A stretch of 64,000 nucleotides of DNA from CAIWHR01 sp963781285 (GTDB lineage: Bacteria; Pseudomonadota; Gammaproteobacteria; Burkholderiales; Casimicrobiaceae): positions 1 through 64,000 of the forward strand of contig CAWAFI010000003.1 in NCBI GenBank assembly GCA_963781285.1, written 5' to 3'. Below the pieces are notes generated by a model that made no database searches, was not told the origin of the DNA, and worked only from the letters and a program-made list of their open reading frames with translations. Both the position numbers and the translations under genes were made by a program. This document shows, piece by piece, positions 27,908 through 36,356 of the stretch; the first letter of the stretch is position 1; each line of letters begins with the position of its first letter.

Positions 27908-28405
27908 ATGCTGAAAAAGGCCAAGGCGGAAAGCAGGAGCGAGGCACATGCGACCAAGGACATTTCGCAGGCCGTGGTCGACTCGTCGCACCAGATCTGG
28001 CTTGCGGGACTGGGCGCATTCATGCGAGCGCAGCAAGAAGGGACGAAGATGTTCGAGACGCTCGTGAAGCAGGGTTCACGGCTCGAGGAGAAGACGAGGC
28101 GCGCGGCCGCCGAAACCGCGGCGGCCGCACGGGGCGCGGCGGCGGCGAAGGCGAAAGAGGTGAAAGAGATGGCAGGCGGAACGTGGGACAAGCTCGAGCA
28201 GGTATTCGAGGACCGTGTCGAACGGGCGTTGTCCAAGCTCGGCGTGTACACGCAAAACGACGTACAGAAGCTGGCGGCGCGAGTCGATGCGCTTTCGGCC
28301 GCGGTGAATCAGCTCCTCAAGGAAACCGGCACCAGGCCGAGGACGACCGCGAAGGCGCGCAAGGTGGCGCGCAAGACCCCGCGCGCGAAGGCCGCATCGA
28401 AGTAG
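27908..28405 (+). CDS. phasin, lipid/PHA granule-associated protein
   Basis: A 165-aa phasin of the PhaF/PhaI type. An amphipathic helical region (residues 15-125, including IWLAGLGAFMRAQQEGTKMFETLVKQG) should coat storage granules. A Lys/Arg/Ala-rich tail (TTAKARKVARKTPRAKAASK) can bind DNA, as in PhaF, which links granules to the nucleoid. There is an AGGAG site before ATG 27908. No PHA synthase is present in the window, while wax ester synthesis genes flank it, so the coated granule may contain wax or triacylglycerol. The phasin family is clear; the granule type is inferred. Confidence 0.88.
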   Translation: MLKKAKAESRSEAHATKDISQAVVDSSHQIWLAGLGAFMRAQQEGTKMFETLVKQGSRLEEKTRRAAAETAAAARGAAAAKAKEVKEMAGGTWDKLEQVFEDRVERALSKLGVYTQNDVQKLAARVDALSAAVNQLLKETGTRPRTTAKARKVARKTPRAKAASK

Positions 28406-28557
28406 CGCCGCTCGGACGCAAGCGCCGCGCGGCCGTTGCCACCAGGAATCGCCACCGGGCACCCCTCGGTCAAGTGAGCATCGTCGCGTTCGGCGCGGCA
28501 GTCGCCTGAGCGGAATGCGGATGCGTCCTGCCAGTGTCGCGCGGGATCCGCGATCGA

Positions 28558-28836
28558 TCAGTCCCGATTCAGCCTTTCCACCTGCTTCACGTAGTTCTGC
28601 ATCGCCTCGTCGCGGCTCATCCCCTTCAATTTCGCCCAGGCGTCGTACTTCGCGCCGCCGACAAAGTCGAAGCCCCCGGGCCGCTCCCCCTTCACGTCGC
28701 CGTCGGTCGCCTGCTTGTAGTACGAATAGAGCTTCAGCAGCGCGGCATTGTCGGGCTTCTTTTTCGTCGCCTTGGCAGCGGCGGCGGCCGCCTCGAATTT
28801 CGCTTTCAGGTCGTCCTTCTTCGGCGCAGCAGCCAT
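28558..28836 (-). CDS. acyl-CoA-binding protein (ACBP)
   Basis: A 92-aa small four-helix protein that binds long-chain acyl-CoA esters. The diagnostic blocks are LLKLYSYYKQATDGDVKGERPGGFDFVGGAKYDAWAKLKGMSRDEAMQNYVKQVERL, including the Tyr and Lys residues that contact the CoA. ATG 28836 begins MAAAPKKDDLKAKFEAAAAAAKATKKKPDN. ACBP is common in eukaryotes and less so in bacteria. Its position between the phasin and wax ester synthase genes suggests it buffers or delivers acyl-CoA for storage lipid synthesis. It is convergent with the phasin gene and divergent from the synthase gene. Confidence 0.93.
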   Translation of the reverse strand: MAAAPKKDDLKAKFEAAAAAAKATKKKPDNAALLKLYSYYKQATDGDVKGERPGGFDFVGGAKYDAWAKLKGMSRDEAMQNYVKQVERLNRD

Positions 28837-28969
28837 TCCTGCTCCCCTTGCGTTTGGTCCTCGGGCAGTCCCCTGTGCTACTTTAGCGCGAAGCGGAAAA
28901 GGCGCGCAAACGATCCATCGGGCGTCTGCTGAGGGAGGGGCGGCGCGCCCCTCTGCCCGCTCCGGAACC

Positions 28970-30433
28970 ATGATGCCCAGGCGCGAAAAAATCTCGGCGG
29001 TCGACACGGCGTGGCTGCGCATGGACCGCCCCGGCAACCTGATGATGATCTGCGGGGTGCTCTGCTTCCGCAAGCGCGTCAGGTTCGCGGCGTTGAAGAC
29101 GGTAATCGAAGAGCGCTTCCTGCGTTTCCGGCGCTTCCTGCAGCGCCCGGTCGAAGCGGCGGCCGGGGCCTACTGGGAGAGCGCCGCCGACTTCGACCTC
29201 GACCATCACGTCGTTCATGTCGCACTGCCGGCGGAGGCCGGCAAGAAGGAGTTGCAGGCGCTGGTGAGCCGGCTTGCCCGCACGCCGCTCAACCCGGCGT
29301 GGCCGCGGTGGCAGTTCCATCTCGTCGAGAACTACGGCGGTGGCAGCGCGCTGATCGCGCGCATCCACCACTGCTACGCGGATGGCATCGCGCTGGTGCA
29401 GGTGCTGCTGTCGATGACCGACGTTGCCCCACGGGGCCCGCCGGCGATGGCGCCGCCCGCCGGGAGAAAGGAGCGTGCGGCGAAGGACGATCCGCTCGCC
29501 GACCTGTTCGAACCCATCGCCGATGCAATGAAGATGGCGCTGAAAGTCGGATCGACGCTGATCGACAAGGGTGTCGAGATCTGGCAACGGCCGGAGAAGG
29601 CGTTGGCGCTGGCCGAGCAAGGCACAGCGCTCACGGCCGAGATCGCGAAACTCGCGCTGATGGGGCAGGACTCGGCGACGCGATTCAAGGGCACGCCGGG
29701 CGTGGCAAAGCGCGTCGCGTGGGCGGAGCCGATCCCGCTCGACGAAGTGAAGGCCGTTGGCAAAGCGCTGGGCGCGTCGGTCAACGACGTGCTGCTGTCG
29801 TGTGTGGCCGGCGCGATCCGCGATTACCTGGTCCACAAGGGCGACCCGACGGGGGGCGTGATGATCCGCGCGCTCGTGCCGGTCAATCTGCGCCCGCTCG
29901 AGAAGGCGTACAAGCTCGGCAACGAGTTCGGGCTCGTGTTCCTCGAATTGCCGATCGGCATCGAGAACCCGATCGAGCGCCTCTACGCGGTACGCGCGAA
30001 CATGCGGGCGCTGAAAGGCAGCTACCAGCCGATCCTGGCACTCGGGCTGCTCGCGGCGATGGGCGCGGGACCGAAGCTGCTGCAGGATCAGCTGCTCGTC
30101 GCGCTTGCGCGCAACGCGAGCGCGGTGATGACGAACGTGCCCGGGCCGCAGCGGCCGCTCTATCTCGCGGGTGGCAAGATCGAACAGTTCATGTTCTGGG
30201 TGCCGCAATCCGGTGACATCGGAATGGGCGTCTCGATCCTGTCGTACAACGGGAAAGTCCAGTTCGGCCTCATCACCGACCGCGGGCTCGTTCCCGATCC
30301 GGAGCGCGTCATCGCGGGTTTCGCCCCGGAATTCGAGAAGCTGGTGATGACCACCTTGCTTGCCCCGTGGCCCCGCGACGGCGATCTCGATCCCGCGGTC
30401 GCGGCCAAAGCGGTGCACCCAGGCCCCAGGTAA
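28970..30433 (+). CDS. wax ester synthase/diacylglycerol acyltransferase (WS/DGAT)
   Basis: A 487-aa bifunctional acyltransferase that joins acyl-CoA to fatty alcohols (wax esters) or diacylglycerol. The catalytic HHxxxDG motif is HHCYADG at residues 133-139. Other family blocks are SAVDTAWLRMD near the N-terminus, ASVNDVLLSCVAGAIRDYL, VPVNLRP, NEFGLVFLELP, and VMTNVPGPQRPLYLAGGKI near the C-terminus. Adjacent ATGs occur at 28970 and 28973. Its neighbours (acyl-CoA reductase, acyl-CoA-binding protein, phasins) favour a wax ester role. It ends 37 bp from the convergent TPR gene. Confidence 0.95.
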   Translation: MMPRREKISAVDTAWLRMDRPGNLMMICGVLCFRKRVRFAALKTVIEERFLRFRRFLQRPVEAAAGAYWESAADFDLDHHVVHVALPAEAGKKELQALVSRLARTPLNPAWPRWQFHLVENYGGGSALIARIHHCYADGIALVQVLLSMTDVAPRGPPAMAPPAGRKERAAKDDPLADLFEPIADAMKMALKVGSTLIDKGVEIWQRPEKALALAEQGTALTAEIAKLALMGQDSATRFKGTPGVAKRVAWAEPIPLDEVKAVGKALGASVNDVLLSCVAGAIRDYLVHKGDPTGGVMIRALVPVNLRPLEKAYKLGNEFGLVFLELPIGIENPIERLYAVRANMRALKGSYQPILALGLLAAMGAGPKLLQDQLLVALARNASAVMTNVPGPQRPLYLAGGKIEQFMFWVPQSGDIGMGVSILSYNGKVQFGLITDRGLVPDPERVIAGFAPEFEKLVMTTLLAPWPRDGDLDPAVAAKAVHPGPR

Positions 30434-30469
30434 TCGGAACGACCGGCACTCCCTGACGGGCGCAGTCAA

Positions 30470-31246
30470 TCATTCCAGCTCCGCGCGGGCAAGCTCGACA
30501 TCGAGCCGTTCCATGGCGTCGGCCGGCTTGCAGGCGGCGGCTTCGCGGTACAGTTTTTCGGCGTCGGCAAGCCGCCCCTTGCCGAACAGCATGATGATGC
30601 CGTTCGCGTACTCGACGCGGGCAATAGCGGATTCGGGGCAGAGTTTCAGCGCCTTCTGGAAGTGCTCGAGGGCCGAGTCCTTTTTCGCGCCGTACGTCAT
30701 CGCCGCGACCATGCCCCCGACCTTGTCGATGATCTCCGCCTGATAGCTCCCGTAGGCGGTGTGGGCATCGGCGTGCTTCGGCTCCAGCTTCATCGCGGTG
30801 AGCAGGGCTTCCTTGACCCGGCCGCCGTGTCCCTGCGCCAGGGCTTTCACGATCGAGATTCCCTGACTGTAGCGCCCGAGCGCGTAGGCATGGAAATAAT
30901 GCGCGTTCGGGTCCTTCGGCGCTTCCGCGCGCCGCACCTCGGCCCAACGGGTCGCTTCCTCGAGCAGCGCGAGCTTGGTGCTTTCGTTCTTCTCGAGGAG
31001 GGTCGCGTAGGCCACTTGCGCTTTGACCGCCACGTTGACCCCGGGGCCGCCTGCCTTGATTCCCGCATCGACGGCTTCCGCGAAGTTGCCGGCATGAAAA
31101 TGACGCCATGCTTGCTGCGCCGCGACGTCCTTGGGGAAGGGCTCGCAATCGCCCTTGTGCAGTCGCGGCCAGTGTTTTTTCAGCGCCGCTGCGTCGTACA
31201 CGTACGCCTTGTCGGCATGGGGAAACTTGATCCACTTCTTCGCCAC
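30470..31246 (-). CDS. TPR-repeat protein
   Basis: A 258-aa soluble protein, MAKKWIKFPHADKAYVYDAAALKKHWPRLHKGDCEPFP at the N-terminus, followed by several degenerate tetratricopeptide repeats (ALGRYSQGISIVKALAQGHGGRVKEALLTAMKLEPKHADAHTAYG; AKKDSALEHFQKALKLCPESAIARVEYANGI; RLADAEKLYREAAACKPADAMERLDVELARAELE). No signal peptide or enzyme motif is visible. It is encoded 12 bp before the TetR gene on the same strand. It is probably a scaffold protein linked to the lipid locus, but the partner is unknown. Confidence 0.8.
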   Translation of the reverse strand: MAKKWIKFPHADKAYVYDAAALKKHWPRLHKGDCEPFPKDVAAQQAWRHFHAGNFAEAVDAGIKAGGPGVNVAVKAQVAYATLLEKNESTKLALLEEATRWAEVRRAEAPKDPNAHYFHAYALGRYSQGISIVKALAQGHGGRVKEALLTAMKLEPKHADAHTAYGSYQAEIIDKVGGMVAAMTYGAKKDSALEHFQKALKLCPESAIARVEYANGIIMLFGKGRLADAEKLYREAAACKPADAMERLDVELARAELE

Positions 31247-31258
31247 GGGGCTTCTCCC

Positions 31259-31906
31259 TCAGAGGTAATCGCGGCCGAGTCGGTCGATGAGCGCGCGGGC
31301 GTCGGCGACGAGATAAGGGGCGATCAGCGCCAGCACCTGATAGGCCGCGCGTCCGGCGTCGGCCGCGCCGGCAGTCTCGGACGGAGCACGCCCGATCCGG
31401 GAGAACGATTGCCAGTATGTCGCGACCAGGACCACATTGCCCGCCAGCGCGGTGATCTCGCGGTCCGACGCCTTCATGGTTCCGGCGGCGACCATCCCTC
31501 GGCACAACTCTAGCACGGTGGCCGTACCCTGCCGCAACAGCCGCCCGAAGCGCATGCCCAGCGCGGAATCACGCGCGGCGAGTTCGTCCAGGTCGCGGTA
31601 GAGAAACCGGTATTCGCCCATCACCTCGAACAGCAGATGCAGCCAGAGCCAGAAGTCCTCGACGTCGACTTTGCGACCGCCGGGATCGGCAAGCAGCGGC
31701 TTCAGCCGCGCTTCGAAGGCCGCGTAGAGCTCGCCGACGATCTCGTCCTTGTTGCGGAAGTGGTAGTAGAGATTTCCGGGGCTGATGTTCATTTCGCCGG
31801 CGATCTCCGCCGTCGTGACGTGCGGGGCGCCGTCGCGGTTGAACAGGGCGAGGCTGGTCTCGAGAATCCGTTCTCGAGTGCGGCGGGGGCGCTTCTTGCC
31901 GGGCAT
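31259..31906 (-). CDS. TetR-family transcriptional regulator
   Basis: A protein of about 215 aa with the N-terminal helix-turn-helix TRERILETSLALFNRDGAPHVTTAEIAGEMNISPGNLYYHFRNKDEIVGELY, then an all-helical ligand domain. ATG 31906 (MPGKKRPRRTR) is chosen because the DNA-binding domain follows at once; the longer upstream frame adds only low-complexity residues. It lies between the patatin and TPR genes on the same strand, so it may control the storage-lipid genes, perhaps sensing acyl-CoA. The operator is not evident. Confidence 0.88.
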   Translation of the reverse strand: MPGKKRPRRTRERILETSLALFNRDGAPHVTTAEIAGEMNISPGNLYYHFRNKDEIVGELYAAFEARLKPLLADPGGRKVDVEDFWLWLHLLFEVMGEYRFLYRDLDELAARDSALGMRFGRLLRQGTATVLELCRGMVAAGTMKASDREITALAGNVVLVATYWQSFSRIGRAPSETAGAADAGRAAYQVLALIAPYLVADARALIDRLGRDYL

Positions 31907-32050
31907 TGTTGAGCGGTGACTCGACGGTATCGTCACGGTGCGTGGCGATGGCACGCGCGGTCTCGGGCTCGAAACGGCAGCGCCGGCCAAGCGACGAGTC
32001 CAGCCGCAAACGCAGTCGGACGAACCCAGGGCCGGGGCCCGGATCGGATG

Positions 32051-33320
32051 TTACACCGCGGCGCCAGCGAGCCAGCGCTCGAGCTGGTCGAGCGCGTGCT
32101 TGAGGTCGCGCGAGGTGCGCCGCACATCGGCGCCGGGCTGTGCGTGCAGCGGGCGCGGATCGGTCAGCGCGTCGGTGACGGTGCGCGCCGGATCGTCGAG
32201 GCGGTCGTGCCGCAGCGTGATCCCGTGCCGCGCGAGCTGCGGTGCGAGAAGGTCGGCGCGAGCGACGAGGTTCTGTCGCGTCTTCTGGTAGGCCGCCGCA
32301 CACAGTCGCTTCCGTTGCGAGTAGCTGAAGATGTTGGCGAAGAACATGTCGGCGTCCTCGCGCTCCGGTTCGAACAGTACGACGTCGGCGCGAGGGTACT
32401 GCCGGCGGTATTTCTCCATGCCGACCTTCATCCGCGAGTGGATGATGGCGCGAAACGTCTGCGACAGCACGATCGGCAGCCCGCCGTGGTTCAGCTTTTC
32501 GATGGTGAGCCGGCCGCCCTGGGCCGCCTTGTTTGCGTCGAACGGCACGAGGGGGTTGACGCACAACAGCAATCCCACGCCTTCGTCCAGTGCGACAGAC
32601 GCATGAAGCGTCTTGTTGAGCGCGCCGTCGACAAAATGCTCGCCGCCGATCATCACCGGCGGGAACATGCCCGGCAGCGCGGCGGATGCCTCGATCGCCA
32701 TCGAGATCGGGACGTGGTCGCGGCCCGGCGCCCCGAACGTCACCGAGGCACCGGTGTCGAGGTTCGTCGCGACCAGGAACAGCTTGCGGTCGAGCTTGCG
32801 GAAATCGTTGGTGCGGCCCGGTGCCGCGAACAGGCGCCGCAGGAATTCGCCGACGGATCGGTTATCGAACATCCCGGTCGGCACCGCATGCGACAACGTC
32901 GCCAGCGCTTCCATCAGCCCGCGGCGGAACGGATCGCGCAGGTATTGCAACGTCGCGCGCATGACGAGCCGCGGCAGCGCCGCGGCGCGGAGCGCGAACT
33001 CGCGAAAACGCCGGACGGAGGAAGACTTCGGGGGTCAGCGCCGCGTCGGCGCCGTCGTCGATGAACAGCCGATACATCTGCGCCGGCGAGATGCCGTTCG
33101 CCAGCGCCGCGGCGACGAAACTGCCGGACGAGACGCCGACATAGACATCGAGGTCGGCCAGATCGATGCCGTCCAGCGAGTCGGTCAGCGCGACCAGCGC
33201 ACCGACCTCGTAGATCCCGCCCAACGGCCCGCCGCCGGCCAACGCGAGGCCCACGCTCGGACGCACGCGTCGCTGCTTCCGGACGCGGCGCGCGCGCCCG
33301 GTTGACGCCCGTGCCGGCAT
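32051..33320 (-). pseudogene. patatin-like phospholipase, single frameshift
   Basis: A patatin-family serine lipase of about 420 aa once corrected. The oxyanion-hole GGGPLGGIYEVGAL and the nucleophile GVSSGSF are in the first frame (33320 to about 33005). The catalytic Asp motif DGAL (GGEHFVDGALNKTLHASVALDEGV) is in the second (to 32051). The frames join at a run of four A's at 33005-33008; removing one base gives the continuous FLRPAFREFALRAAALPRLVMRATLQYLRD. A homopolymer indel could be a sequencing error, so the gene may be intact in the cell. In this locus it could mobilise stored lipid. Confidence 0.8.
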
Positions 33321-33364
33321 GGACCTCCTTCGCGCGAAATCAGCGTTGGCGCGATGTTACCGGG

Positions 33365-33841
33365 TTACGCGCGCTTTGTGGCGCGCTTCACCGTACGCTT
33401 CGCCCTTTTCGCGACCTTCGTCGTGCGCGTCTTGGCCGCCTTGGTCGCACGCTTCGCGGGTGCGGCGGGCTTGCCCGCTTGCGCGAGAATCTTCGGCAGC
33501 TCGATCGGCAGCGACTTCGGCAGGACCTGTTGCGCGTAGTCGACAACCGACGTGGCCGCCTGCTTCACCGTCGATTCGACGCTGCGGCGCGTCTGCTTCC
33601 AGACGCTGTTGGCGCGGGTCAGCGACGATTCGAACCGATCGCCGAAGAAACGGATGGCGCGCGATTCGACGACGGTGCCTTCCTTGACCAGCGTCTTGAA
33701 GACCACGCCGGCTTCGCTTTGCACCCAGTCACGGGTCACGACGGTGGCGCCCAAGCTCGCGAGCCAGACCTGACGCGATGCGGCAAGCGCGGCTTCGCCG
33801 AACTGGTATGGATAGAAATTGGCAGTGGTTTGCTTCAGCAT
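33365..33841 (-). CDS. second phasin with basic C-terminal tail
   Basis: A 158-aa phasin. The N-terminal granule-binding region includes FGEAALAASRQVWLASLGATVVTRDWVQSEAGVVFKTLVKEGTVVESRAIRFFGDRF. It is followed by a flexible linker and a Lys/Arg/Thr/Ala-rich tail (KRATKAAKTRTTKVAKRAKRTVKRATKRA). The basic tail resembles PhaF and histone H1-like domains and may tie granules to DNA. A GGAAAG-type ribosome site precedes ATG 33841. Having two phasins in one locus suggests distinct roles in granule size and segregation. Confidence 0.88.
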   Translation of the reverse strand: MLKQTTANFYPYQFGEAALAASRQVWLASLGATVVTRDWVQSEAGVVFKTLVKEGTVVESRAIRFFGDRFESSLTRANSVWKQTRRSVESTVKQAATSVVDYAQQVLPKSLPIELPKILAQAGKPAAPAKRATKAAKTRTTKVAKRAKRTVKRATKRA

Positions 33842-33908
33842 GGCGCAATCCTTTCAGGAAGTTGGCGATCTCGCGCTGCAATGGCGATTGAGTTCAATGT
33901 AGCGCAGC

Positions 33909-33920
33909 GGTTTAGAGCAA
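33909..33920 (-). promoter_or_regulatory. shared motif upstream of phasin gene 2
   Basis: TTGCTCTAAACC on the minus strand, 67 bases before the ATG at 33841. It corresponds in sequence and spacing to 27832-27842 upstream of phasin gene 1. Confidence 0.4.
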
Positions 33921-33936
33921 GCACACTAATCGTCGC

Positions 33937-35559
33937 TCATGCGTGCGCGGGCGAGGCGAGCCTGGTCGCGAGGCCGTCGGCGAGTCGCGCGACGAGGCCG
34001 TAGATCGATAGCTGCGGATTGGCGCCGATCGACGTCGGAAACAGCGAGCCGTCGAGAACATAGAGATTCGCGAGCTGGTGATGGCGGCCATCCACATCGA
34101 CGGCGGCGTGCTTCGGGTCCGGGCCGATCGCGCAGCCCCCCATCACGTGCGCACTGACGACCGGAGTCGCAAGCGGCGCAAGCGTGAAGGCGTCGATCGC
34201 CGCGCGCGCGCCGGCCCAGGTGTCATACGCGGTTCCGGCGCCATGGATCGGCATCACCGATGCTGCGCCGGCGGCGAACTGGATCTCCGCCATCGTGCGG
34301 AACGCGCGGCGCACGCCGTCCCAGACGTAGGGCGTCAACGGATAGTCGAGCACCGGCGCGCCGTCGTCGTCGATCGTCACCGTGCCTCCGGGGCTCTCGG
34401 GATGGAAACCATCGCGCAGCAGCGCGATCTCGACGTGCAGGTGCGGCAGCTGCCGCATCCAGCGCGCGTGTGCGGCGCCCTGGGCCGGCAACGTGGTTGC
34501 CGTCAGGACCGGATGCAACGGCGGCGCCTCGAGCTTGTAGCCGATCGGCCCATCGAGCGGGAGCGTGTCGAGGAAATGATCCGAGTAGATCGTTTGCGGA
34601 GCGCCGGAATACGGGGCGACCAACTCGGGCATCACGGCGGCCGACGCGACGGTAGGATGCAGGAACGTGCGCTTGCCGAGGACGGCGTTGGGGTCGGGGA
34701 CGCGGCTGCGCAACAAGAGCGCCGGCGTGCCGATCGCGCCGGCCGCCGCGACATACGCGCGGGCGCGGACGGTGATCCGGCGTGCCGTCGTCTGCACGCC
34801 CTGCGCATCCATCGCCGCGCAGGAAAGCGCGTTGACGCGTTCGCGGCCGTGCACGAATTCCAGTGCGCGGACCCTCGTGACGAGTGTTGCGCCGCGGTCG
34901 AGCGCGCCCGGGATCGTGGTCACGAGCATCGACTTCTTGGCGTTCGTTGGACATCCCAGCCCGCAGTAACCGATGTTCCAGCAGCCCGCGACGTTGCGGC
35001 GGATCGCGGCCGCGGGGATGCCGATCTTCGCGGCGCCACGGGCGAGCGCTTCGTTGTTGGCGTTGGGCGGCACGTCCCATGGCGCGATCGACAGCCGCGC
35101 CTCCATCCGCGCGAACCACGGCGCCATGTTGGCGCTCGTGAATTCGGTGAGGCCGAACGCACGCTGCCAATACGCGAGTGTCTGCTCGGGCGTGCGGAAC
35201 GAACTGGTCCAGTTGACCGTCGTGCCGCCTCCGACGCAGCGACCCTGCAGGATGTTGATCGCCTTGTCCTGCGTCTTGCGCGCCGCGGATTCCTGATAGA
35301 GATCGGGGTACGCCTCGGCTTCGCGCATCCGGAAATCGGCCGAGGTCTTGAGCGGGCCTTCCTCGACCAGGAGCACGCGGAACCCGGCATCCGCGAGGAT
35401 CTCGGCCGTGGTCCCGCCGCCGGCGCCGGTGCCGACGATCGCGACATCGCATTCGAGATCGAGGTCGCGCTCCAGCAGCGAGGCGTCGATCACCCGCCAG
35501 CCGCGATCGATCCCGGCGCGCCAGGGATCCGGCACGAGCGCCTTCACCGGAGAAGTCAT
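33937..35559 (-). CDS. GMC-family FAD oxidoreductase (long-chain alcohol oxidase-like)
   Basis: A 540-aa flavoenzyme. The FAD-binding segment is CDVAIVGTGAGGGTTAEILADAGFRVLLVEEG; RCVGGGTTVNWTSSFRTP is the GMC signature. A Cys-rich stretch, GCWNIGYCGLGCPTNAKKSMLV, follows. The C-terminus has SAHVMGGCAIGPDPKHAAVDVDGR and LYVLDGSLFPTSIGANPQLSIYGLVARLAD. This layout resembles long-chain fatty alcohol oxidases and sugar or cholesterol dehydrogenases. In a wax ester locus, oxidation of fatty alcohols to aldehydes is the natural guess. Its ATG at 35559 overlaps the stop of the upstream gene (ATGA). Confidence 0.85.
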   Translation of the reverse strand: MTSPVKALVPDPWRAGIDRGWRVIDASLLERDLDLECDVAIVGTGAGGGTTAEILADAGFRVLLVEEGPLKTSADFRMREAEAYPDLYQESAARKTQDKAINILQGRCVGGGTTVNWTSSFRTPEQTLAYWQRAFGLTEFTSANMAPWFARMEARLSIAPWDVPPNANNEALARGAAKIGIPAAAIRRNVAGCWNIGYCGLGCPTNAKKSMLVTTIPGALDRGATLVTRVRALEFVHGRERVNALSCAAMDAQGVQTTARRITVRARAYVAAAGAIGTPALLLRSRVPDPNAVLGKRTFLHPTVASAAVMPELVAPYSGAPQTIYSDHFLDTLPLDGPIGYKLEAPPLHPVLTATTLPAQGAAHARWMRQLPHLHVEIALLRDGFHPESPGGTVTIDDDGAPVLDYPLTPYVWDGVRRAFRTMAEIQFAAGAASVMPIHGAGTAYDTWAGARAAIDAFTLAPLATPVVSAHVMGGCAIGPDPKHAAVDVDGRHHQLANLYVLDGSLFPTSIGANPQLSIYGLVARLADGLATRLASPAHA

Positions 35560-36086
35560 CCGGACAGCGCCGGAGGGCCGGCGTATCCGATTGCGGGCCA
35601 CGAGCGCGGATTTCCGTACCACGCGGCAAACACAAGCTGGTGCAGCGCGCCGTAGGCCGAGCGCATCAGCGTGAAGCCTGCCGCGCCAGCGCTCGAGGAA
35701 CGCGGCGACGTCGTCCGCACTCGCCGTCGCCCACGGCGAACGGACGCCGGCCAGGACGATGCGCGCCGGCGCGACGTCGAGCAACGCGAACAATTGCGCG
35801 AGCTCCTTCTGCGCCGCAGGCGGCAGAGCGGCGGCGGCGCGCGCGACGCCGGCGACGGTTTCACTCACCGCGACGGCGCGCGACGCCTGATCCTGCGGCA
35901 GTGCGCCATCGAGGAACGCCGGGACGATGGCCGCGATGATCGCGGCGGCTCCGGGGTCGAGGCGGGCGAGCGGTGCGGTCGCGGCGGAGAGCGCCGGCGT
36001 GTCGTGGCCGCGACGGAGCCAGTACGCAGCGGCAAGCGCCGCGCCGCCGGCAATTCCGGCGAGGATGAAGGTGCGGCGAGTAGCCA
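35556..36086 (-). pseudogene. small exported partner of the GMC oxidoreductase, frameshifted
   Basis: It begins MATRRTFILAGIAGGAALAAAYWLRRG, a likely Tat-like or membrane signal, followed by an Ala-rich helical domain (LDPGAAAIIAAIVPAFLDGALPQDQASRAVAVSETVAGVARAAAALPPAAQKELAQLFALLD). After FLERWRG near 35690 the coding frame shifts and continues FTLMRSAYGALHQLVFAAWYGNPRSWPAIGYAGPPALSG to TGA 35556. Size and pairing recall the small subunits of GMC-type dehydrogenases such as gluconate 2-dehydrogenase subunit 3. The single indel may be an error. It overlaps the GMC gene by four bases. Confidence 0.65.
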
Positions 36087-36178
36087 TTGAATGCAGGACC
36101 AGGATACCGGGCAAGCAAGCGCCGTTGCCGATCACCCGACGTTGCCTCCGGCTCAAATGCAATCTAGCGATCCGGGTT

Positions 36179-36201
36179 AGACGAAACAATCTAATTCGTC
36201 T
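36179..36201. other. short inverted repeat in the divergent promoter region
   Basis: AGACGAA and TTCGTCT flank a 9-base AT-rich spacer. It lies between divergent genes (starts at 36086 and 36357), so it could be an operator. The sequence alone cannot show this. Confidence 0.3.
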
Positions 36202-36356
36202 GTCGCGGGCTTCGCGCAGTCGCCGCGGGTCAGTCAGCGACGGACGGTAGGCAGGAGGCGCTGAAATTATCGGGTATATTCCACGAACCTCCAGACTTGC
36301 GTGGCTCAGCGCCGGTGAGCACCTGCCCGGTTCCGCGGCCCCGTCATCCGCCCGCC

